Positions 55,999-59,913 of a stretch of DNA of 59,913 bases are shown piece after piece. The translations under genes were made by a program, and so were the position numbers. The stretch is taken from assembly GCA_003134555.1 (NCBI GenBank), contig PLBO01000072.1, positions 1-59,913 of the forward strand, in the 5' to 3' direction. Below the pieces are notes generated by a model, which did not search any database, was not told the origin of the DNA, and worked only from the letters and a program-made list of their open reading frames with translations. Position 1 is the stretch's first letter. Every line of letters begins with the position of its first letter. The stretch is from Actinomycetota bacterium. Its GTDB lineage: Bacteria; Actinomycetota; Acidimicrobiia; IMCC26256; PALSA-610.

Positions 55999-56485
55999 AG
56001 CTCGCCGGTTGTCCGGTCGGCGATTCCCTGCGGCTCGAGGGCGGCGTCGTCCATGCGGCAAGGAACGCCTCTTGGTCGGCGGGGTCATCGAAGAAGGCGA
56101 GGGTCCATGCGTGGCTCTCGTGCTCGCGCGCGAGCGCCTCGTAGCGGTGGTTGCCGTCTTGCAGCAAGAGTCGGCCATCTCGATACTGCGCGAGCAGGGG
56201 TGGTGGTTCCCAGCCGCGCTCAAGCTCCTCTTGCATCGCTTCGACGTCTCCGTCCCACTCGTCGGAAGGAACGCGAACGAGTGCATCGTCTTCGGGTCCA
56301 GCGAGCCGCACGAGGTCGCTGAGCGGTACCGCGATGGGTCCGATCCACCAATGCGGCCGTTGCGCCAACGCGGCCGCGAGTACCACGTTGTCACTACCCC
56401 GACTCGCGAGAAACTCTCCGACCCAGATCGCGGTTTGACCCGCAACAGCAGCGGTACGCGCAGACTCGAGGCTGAAACGTCTCAC
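55994..56485 (-). CDS. ParB/Srx-like nuclease-fold hypothetical protein (array gene B)
   Basis: 163 residues. The segment PPLLAQYRDGRLLLQDGNHRYEALAR resembles the ParB/sulfiredoxin fold, in which the G-x-H-R loop binds nucleotide; upstream IGPIAVPLSDLVRLAGPED could be the first strand. No HTH, so not a partition protein. Start GTG 56485 (SD weak); the stop TAA lies inside repeat copy 1. Function unknown. Confidence 0.65.
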   Translation of the reverse strand: MRRFSLESARTAAVAGQTAIWVGEFLASRGSDNVVLAAALAQRPHWWIGPIAVPLSDLVRLAGPEDDALVRVPSDEWDGDVEAMQEELERGWEPPPLLAQYRDGRLLLQDGNHRYEALAREHESHAWTLAFFDDPADQEAFLAAWTTPPSSRRESPTGQPASS

Positions 56486-56520
56486 TCAGCTTGTCTTCCC
56501 AGTTCGCGTCGCGTTCACTC

Positions 56521-56555
56521 GGCCCGATCACCAGCCGTCCCGATCGGCAGTTATG
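56521..56555. repeat. Array repeat copy 2
   Basis: Left arm GGCCCGATC (56521-56529), 10-base loop, conserved end CCGATCGGCAGTTATG (56540-56555). Shortest copy; GATC and GCC/GGC pair, with bulges. Confidence 0.75.
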
Positions 56556-56588
56556 GCGTGAGGTGACGTCCGCCGTCGCTATCCGCTG

Positions 56589-56987
56589 TCATCCGGCGTG
56601 GAGGAGCGCGGCGGTGGCTCCGACAAGACCGAAGGCATCGAACGTGACGATAACGATGAGCACGATTCGCATCCGCCGCGGAAATGCCACACAGTCGGCA
56701 CCGCGCAGCTTCAAGACCCGGTCGCCGACCGTCACCCCCGCACGGTGGCGGCACCAAGGAATGTAGGTCACGGCGAGAACCGCGAACATGAGTCCCGCAA
56801 GTGCGAGCCCTTGTCCTACGAGTGCGTCCTCGTTCAAGCCACCGGGACTCGGGATGACAGCTGCGCTGAGCGCGAGAAGGGCACACCAGGCGAAAACCGC
56901 GATGACGCCTACGTCAATGATCCCACCCAACGCTCGGCGGCCCAGCGGGCTCCGGACCGTTTCAGCCGTAGCAGCCACACCGGTCAT
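56589..56987 (-). CDS. RDD-family-like membrane protein (array gene C)
   Basis: 132 residues from ATG 56987. LGRRALGGIIDVGVIAVFAW resembles the RDD motif (Arg ... Asp in helix 1) and GVTVGDRVLKLRGAD the G-x-x-x-G-x-R-x-L-x-L loop before the last helix. Three or four membrane segments. RDD proteins are small ion transporters or accessory membrane proteins. A longer frame to 57077 would include the repeat region, so the internal ATG is preferred. Confidence 0.7.
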   Translation of the reverse strand: MTGVAATAETVRSPLGRRALGGIIDVGVIAVFAWCALLALSAAVIPSPGGLNEDALVGQGLALAGLMFAVLAVTYIPWCRHRAGVTVGDRVLKLRGADCVAFPRRMRIVLIVIVTFDAFGLVGATAALLHAG

Positions 56988-57024
56988 ATCGACGCCTTGC
57001 GCTATCGAGTTGACCGACGGATGA

Positions 57025-57094
57025 AACTCCCCGGCACGCGCTTGGCGGCACGACGAGCATCGCACGGGGGCAACCACACCGGTCGGCAGTTATG
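57025..57094. repeat. Array repeat copy 3
   Basis: Left arm AACTCCCCGG (57025-57034) pairs with the right arm CCGGTCGGCAGTT, around about 44 bases. The conserved end is CCGGTCGGCAGTTATG (57079-57094; one change from the consensus). Confidence 0.65.
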
Positions 57095-57217
57095 TACCCG
57101 GAGTCGATGCCGCGGCGTCGCTTCCGGGCGGATGATGGATCAGTGAATCGACGGGTCACAGATGCCCGTGTGCCATGTCGATCCTGAGCGCGCCCGACGA
57201 GGCAAGATAGATCCTGC

Positions 57218-57775
57218 ATGGTCGAACTTCCGTCGAACATCCCTGCCGAGATGCGCGTCAGCGTGGTAATCGGCTACGCGACGGGTGAGGTTGTACGTCA
57301 AGCCGACTGCGAAGTCATTGAGGCGTTCGACCGGCTCGTAATACGGGCGCGCGCTCTAGGTCAAAGCTTGGAGCACACCGCGCTCGACGTGCTCGACGGT
57401 GAGATCCGCTTCGACGCCGAGCAAAACTTGCCGCCAGTCGCCGAGCGCGGCGGGTACCCGATCGGCAGTTATGTATCACCCGAGAAGCGTAGGAAGATCA
57501 GCCTCGAACGCTTCGTCGCCTCGGTAAACGTACGCAGAGCCTCCACTGCGTTGCCAGCCTTCGGCGAGATCGGAACGGTTGTCGATCAGCAGCGCATCCA
57601 AGCGTCCGCCGCCGAAGCCGAGACGGTCGAGAGCCACCTCGCACAGCGTCGTCTTGTCGTCAGTGCCCTCGGAACTCGACACGACGACCGTGTCGAAATG
57701 GTCGCCGAGACCGTACGGCCGAGCGATGCGCTCAACGAACGAGTCAGGATTCACCGTGACCAGCGCCTGCGGTAG
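57218..57775 (+). CDS. Hypothetical protein reading through repeat copy 4 (array gene D)
   Basis: 185-codon frame, the only one in the 379-bp unit between repeat copies 3 and 4. The first 80 residues (MVELPSNIPAEMRVSVVIGY, then RQADCEVIEAFDRLVIRARAL) look like a small protein. The frame continues through repeat copy 4, which it reads as PIGSY, and another 100 codons antisense to the HAD gene. I suspect the true gene is short and its stop was lost, or this is noncoding. No homologue recognised. Confidence 0.35.
   Translation: MVELPSNIPAEMRVSVVIGYATGEVVRQADCEVIEAFDRLVIRARALGQSLEHTALDVLDGEIRFDAEQNLPPVAERGGYPIGSYVSPEKRRKISLERFVASVNVRRASTALPAFGEIGTVVDQQRIQASAAEAETVESHLAQRRLVVSALGTRHDDRVEMVAETVRPSDALNERVRIHRDQRLR
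57425..57473. repeat. Array repeat copy 4
   Basis: Left arm AACTTGCCG (57425-57433) pairs with CGGCAGTT with one extrahelical T; conserved end CCGATCGGCAGTTATG (57458-57473). Of all copies this is closest to an attC: AAC ... GTT boundaries and an unpaired base. Confidence 0.75.
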
Positions 57776-58060
57776 ACGGCGTTCAGTGGCGACCCGCCAA
57801 GTGAACGGGTGGAAGGTGATCGAGCGACAGCATGCTTCGACGTGGCGCTCAACGAAGTCGATGCTCAGGCCGGTGCGCCTGCTCATCTCCGCAAACACGT
57901 CTCGCTCGCTGGCTCGCCCAAGGTTCCAGTCGTCCGCGCAGCTTTCCATGACCTTGTTCCAGGCGTGGGACCAGTCGGGAAACTCCGCAGGCGCTTGGCG
58001 CATAAATCGCTCATCGACGAGCGTGTCACCGAAATCCCACAGCAGCACCGCGACAGGCAC
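57476..58060 (-). CDS. HAD-superfamily hydrolase (array gene E)
   Basis: 194 residues. LLWDFGDTLVDERF is motif I with nucleophile Asp9 (D-F-G-D-T), VTVNP motif II, and LLIDNRSDLAEGW motif IV-like; the motif III Lys is probably in DDKTTLCE. Phosphatase of unknown substrate. GTG 58060 begins 10 bases after the left arm of repeat copy 5, and the TGA is 2 bases before the conserved end of copy 4, as in integron cassettes. Confidence 0.78.
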   Translation of the reverse strand: MPVAVLLWDFGDTLVDERFMRQAPAEFPDWSHAWNKVMESCADDWNLGRASERDVFAEMSRRTGLSIDFVERHVEACCRSITFHPFTWRVATERRLPQALVTVNPDSFVERIARPYGLGDHFDTVVVSSSEGTDDKTTLCEVALDRLGFGGGRLDALLIDNRSDLAEGWQRSGGSAYVYRGDEAFEADLPTLLG

Positions 58061-58070
58061 CGTCCCATGT

Positions 58071-58115
58071 TGCCCGATCCCGAGCGTGTCGGGCGAGCGC
58101 CGATCGGCAGATCTG
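58071..58115. repeat. Array repeat copy 5
   Basis: Left arm TGCCCGATC (58071-58079), 20-base loop, conserved end CCGATCGGCAGATCTG (58100-58115). The left side TTGCCCGATCCCG is identical to copy 1 over 13 bases. Confidence 0.72.
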
Positions 58116-58126
58116 TCGCGGCGCGG

Positions 58127-58819
58127 TTAGCGGTCGAAGCCGGAGCGTTTCTTGATCACGCCTGCGCGTAGGTCGTCGTAGTTCGTGCCGAGTTCGGCGA
58201 GTACCCGTGCCGCCAGCCCATCGGTGTCGGCGGCAACAGCGAGGAGAAGGTGCTCGGTGCCGACATACTCATGGCCCAACGCAACGGCCTCGCTGCTGGC
58301 CCGAGTGACGCATTGCGTTGCTCGGGGGGTGTACGGACCGGGGGTTGCCGAACTTCGCATGGGCAACGCTGGCACCGTCGTAGCGACGCGTTCTCGCACC
58401 GCCTTCCGAGAGATTCGCAACTCGTTGAGGACATGCGCGGCTACGCCACCACGCGGGTCGAACACCCCCAACAGCAGGTGCTCCGTACCCACGTAGTTAT
58501 GCCCCATCGCGACCGCTTCCCGACCCGCCGCGAACAGCGCGGCTTGCGCCCGATCGGTCAACAGCTCAGCCGTCGGTTCTGCTGCGTTGAATCGCTTGTG
58601 CGCGGCTTGTTTCGTCACGCCGAGCGCCTCGCTGATCTCGGCCCAGGACCGTCCACTGCGACGGCATTGGTCGACGAAGAAGCCGAGCGCCGAATCGCTC
58701 GCATCGTTCATCGCCGCCACCATCTCTGCCGCCGTGATGAGCTGCACCAGCGGATCTGAAGTCGCAGCATCCGAGCGGATTTCTTCGACCAGTTGGGTAA
58801 CCGTCGGTGCAGGTGCCAT
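58127..58819 (-). CDS. HTH regulator with two Clp N-terminal repeats (array gene F)
   Basis: 230 residues. Residues 55-75 form an HTH (RSWAEISEALGVTKQAAHKR). Two Clp_N repeats follow: AVAMGHNYVGTEHLLLGVFD (about 105) and AVALGHEYVGTEHLLLAVAA (about 185), the substrate/adaptor-binding module of ClpA/ClpC. No AAA+ domain. Such proteins occur in actinobacteria; they may feed regulation by Clp substrates or adaptors into transcription. It is leaderless (TATGGT, 6 bases, ATG 58819), with a consensus -35 and two identical palindromes over the promoter, so autoregulation is likely. Confidence 0.88.
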   Translation of the reverse strand: MAPAPTVTQLVEEIRSDAATSDPLVQLITAAEMVAAMNDASDSALGFFVDQCRRSGRSWAEISEALGVTKQAAHKRFNAAEPTAELLTDRAQAALFAAGREAVAMGHNYVGTEHLLLGVFDPRGGVAAHVLNELRISRKAVRERVATTVPALPMRSSATPGPYTPRATQCVTRASSEAVALGHEYVGTEHLLLAVAADTDGLAARVLAELGTNYDDLRAGVIKKRSGFDR

Positions 58820-58821
58820 GC

Positions 58822-58867
58822 GTCAACCATAAGTTGACGAGTCACATCTTGTCAACCGTCAGTTGAC
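58822..58867 (-). promoter_or_regulatory. Promoter with twin GTCAAC-N5-GTTGAC operators
   Basis: Palindromes at 58822-58838 and 58851-58867, 29 bp centre to centre. Between and over them a minus-strand promoter: -35 TTGACA (58855-58850), 18-base spacer, -10 TATGGT (58831-58826), 6 bases to ATG 58819. The -35 lies in one operator, the -10 in the other. Confidence 0.8.
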
Positions 58868-58925
58868 GACTCGCGCACGCACCGAATGCCCGGTCGGCGC
58901 TCGTTACGCCACACGCGCGGGCCGC

Positions 58926-59027
58926 ACAGAACGCTCGCACCGCGTCGTCCCGGCGGCCCGAACGATATGGGCGCGCGTTCTGGTCGGAGCCACGACCGAC
59001 GAGCGTGCGCGAGATCGGCAGTTCTGT
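58926..59027. repeat. Array repeat copy 6 (long)
   Basis: ACAGAAC (58926-58932) pairs perfectly with GTTCTGT (59021-59027); GCTCGC then CTCGC pairing continues inside. Conserved end GAGATCGGCAGTTCTG (59011-59026). About 100 bp long, within the 220-bp gene-free stretch 58868-59087. Confidence 0.65.
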
Positions 59028-59044
59028 TTCAGCACGCCGAGACG

Positions 59045-59061
59045 AGACGGCGTCGCCGTCT
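59045..59061. terminator. Hairpin downstream of the PIG-L gene
   Basis: AGACGGC-GTC-GCCGTCT, a perfect 7-bp stem with a 3-base loop, between the PIG-L stop (59088) and repeat copy 6. It has no T-run; it may act as a transcript 3' end stabiliser or terminator. Confidence 0.4.
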
Positions 59062-59087
59062 GCGAATGACCGCACACGGGCTCCAAC

Positions 59088-59798
59088 TTAGGCAGGGAAC
59101 CTTTGAAACGTGACGGCGTACGCACAGCGCGCACTCTCGCCCGCCGCGCGTGCGCTCCCTCGAAGCAACTGGTCCGGGTCGACGGCGTCGTCGTCGAGCC
59201 CGTCGAGGTAGGCCCGGTGTTCACGCAGCGACGCGACGCCCAGATCGAGGGTGTCGGTGACATCAACGAAGTGGGTAGGTGTCGAACTCGCCGCGACCCA
59301 GATTGAGCGCACTCCAGCCCAGCGATCGCCGAGATCGGGGAACAACCACCGGTTTGCCGCGTCGCGAGTAGCGTCGATCGCGCCGAGGCCGACGGCGCGG
59401 TGGTCAGCATGGTTCACCGGTGCACCCGGACCCCACGTCAGTTCGAAGTTCATCGTCACAACGATGTCTGGCCGCAACCGACGGATCGCGCCAACGATCG
59501 CGCGTCTCAGCTCGATCCCTTCAACGACCAGGCCGTCAGCCAATCCGAGAAACTCGACATGCTCGACGCCGACGATCGACGCGCCACGCCGCTCCTCTTC
59601 CTCACGCATCGGTCCGCACAACGCGGGATCGACGCCGTCGATACCAGCTTCCCCGCTCGTGGCAAGCACATAGGAAACATGCTTGCCGTCGTTGGTCCAG
59701 CGCGCGACCGCGCTCGCGACTCCGTACTCCAAGTCGTCAGGATGAGCAACGATGGCAACCGCGTCCTGCCAATCGTCGGGAAACGGCTGCAGGCTCAC
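59088..59798 (-). CDS. PIG-L/LmbE-family deacetylase (array gene G)
   Basis: 236 residues. AIVAHPDDLEYG is the zinc motif (A-H-P-D-D), PVNHADHRAVG the second ligand set. The family removes acetyl groups from GlcNAc-type substrates (mycothiol MshB, teicoplanin, chitobiose); specificity is unknown. Leaderless promoter TAGCAT (59805-59810), 6 bases before GTG 59798. So this unit carries its own promoter. Confidence 0.9.
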   Translation of the reverse strand: MSLQPFPDDWQDAVAIVAHPDDLEYGVASAVARWTNDGKHVSYVLATSGEAGIDGVDPALCGPMREEEERRGASIVGVEHVEFLGLADGLVVEGIELRRAIVGAIRRLRPDIVVTMNFELTWGPGAPVNHADHRAVGLGAIDATRDAANRWLFPDLGDRWAGVRSIWVAASSTPTHFVDVTDTLDLGVASLREHRAYLDGLDDDAVDPDQLLRGSARAAGESARCAYAVTFQRFPA

Positions 59799-59804
59799 GG
59801 CGGC

Positions 59805-59810
59805 ATGCTA
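59805..59810 (-). promoter_or_regulatory. Leaderless -10 (TAGCAT) for the PIG-L gene
   Basis: TAGCAT, 6-base spacer, GTG 59798. It lies between repeat copy 7 and the gene, within the same unit. Confidence 0.5.
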
Positions 59811-59873
59811 CGAGAACACACGAATCGCTCGCCGTGGCTTGAGTAGCGCAAGTCGGTGATGACCTGGGGCGCC

Positions 59874-59889
59874 CCGATCGGCAGATATG
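59874..59889. repeat. Array repeat copy 7
   Basis: Conserved end CCGATCGGCAGATATG; the left arm is not clear (GGGGCGCCCC hairpin just before it). The array continues past the right edge of the window. Confidence 0.65.
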
Positions 59890-59913
59890 GGGTTCTCCTG
59901 CTGCATCCGTGGG

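Noticed and set aside
56988-57077. N-terminal extension of the RDD-like protein to 57077
   Set aside because: The extension is encoded by the repeat-copy-3 region and has no membrane or RDD features.
55174-59889. CRISPR array
   Set aside because: Repeats recur, but the intervals are 379-911 bp, contain genes, and vary; CRISPR spacers are about 30-40 bp and regular.
55174-59889. Definite classical attC sites
   Set aside because: Copies 0, 5 and 7 have GAT where attC needs GTT, and the left boundaries of copies 1, 2 and 5 lack AAC/GTT. I therefore call the array integron-like only.
1-59913. tRNA, rRNA and insertion sequences
   Set aside because: Looked for tRNA T-loop patterns, rRNA-like stretches and transposase motifs while reading; none found. 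A covariance search (tRNAscan-SE, Rfam) would be decisive.

Overview
The window (59,913 bp, strongly GC-biased third positions) looks like chromosome of a high-GC Actinomycetota. Two LLM-type F420-dependent oxidoreductases, a bldC-type regulator, polyphosphate glucokinase, many acyl-CoA enzymes and a conserved actinobacterial RHH-like protein point that way. The mix of acyl-CoA dehydrogenases, MaoC hydratase, CoA-ester lyase, SDRs and F420 enzymes would fit an uncultured Acidimicrobiia-like lineage, but that placement is inference. No rRNA, tRNA, CRISPR array or insertion sequence was recognised, and no stretch above about 300 bp lacks a gene.

Layout. 0-5.5 kb: end of a DrrAB-like exporter, an RHH-like regulator and bldC facing each other across a repeat-rich 289-bp gap, HIT protein, membrane protein, MaoC and acyl-CoA dehydrogenase. 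5.6-14.5 kb: ABC exporter, SGNH hydrolase, second acyl-CoA dehydrogenase, metG with an elaborate leader, CoA-ester lyase, metallo-beta-lactamase-fold hydrolase, dienelactone hydrolase. 14.5-18.7 kb: NlpC/P60 wall hydrolase, selD, an esterase-thioredoxin fusion. 18.7-25.3 kb: sugar block (GH15 glucohydrolase, ppgK, 6-phosphogluconate dehydrogenase, glucose-6-phosphate dehydrogenase) plus a cyclopropane-fatty-acid-synthase-like methyltransferase; together they would turn alpha-glucosides into glucose-6-phosphate using polyphosphate and feed the pentose phosphate route. 25.3-43 kb: catabolic/secondary block with P450 + SnoaL, phosphotransferase, DMT transporter, SDRs, D-aminoacylase-like amidohydrolase, malonyl-CoA decarboxylase, F420 oxidoreductases, sulfatase, GH3 glucosidase. 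43-55 kb: lipoprotein, FAD enzymes, a same-strand run from enoyl-CoA hydratase to a CBS-citrate synthase fusion, NUDIX, siderophore-interacting protein, a cyclic-nucleotide-domain fusion protein and a CrtI-like FAD enzyme.

55.1-59.9 kb is different: single, unrelated genes, almost all on the minus strand and less GC-biased, each separated by one copy of a stem-loop repeat ending in CCGATCGGCAGTTATG or a close variant (eight copies). The geometry is that of an integron cassette array or CALIN, but the repeats do not fully match attC rules and no integrase is in the window. This is the best candidate for an undescribed system here.

Expression style. Many genes have a TANNNT -10 hexamer 6-9 bases before an ATG/GTG and no Shine-Dalgarno, so leaderless transcription seems the default; genes inside operons use SD sequences or overlap stop and start codons. 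Several divergent pairs are separated by only 20-23 bp with -10 elements that overlap on opposite strands, and three convergent pairs interlock their stop codons. Two short leaderless upstream ORFs (before metG and before the CrtI-like gene) may be regulatory leader peptides.
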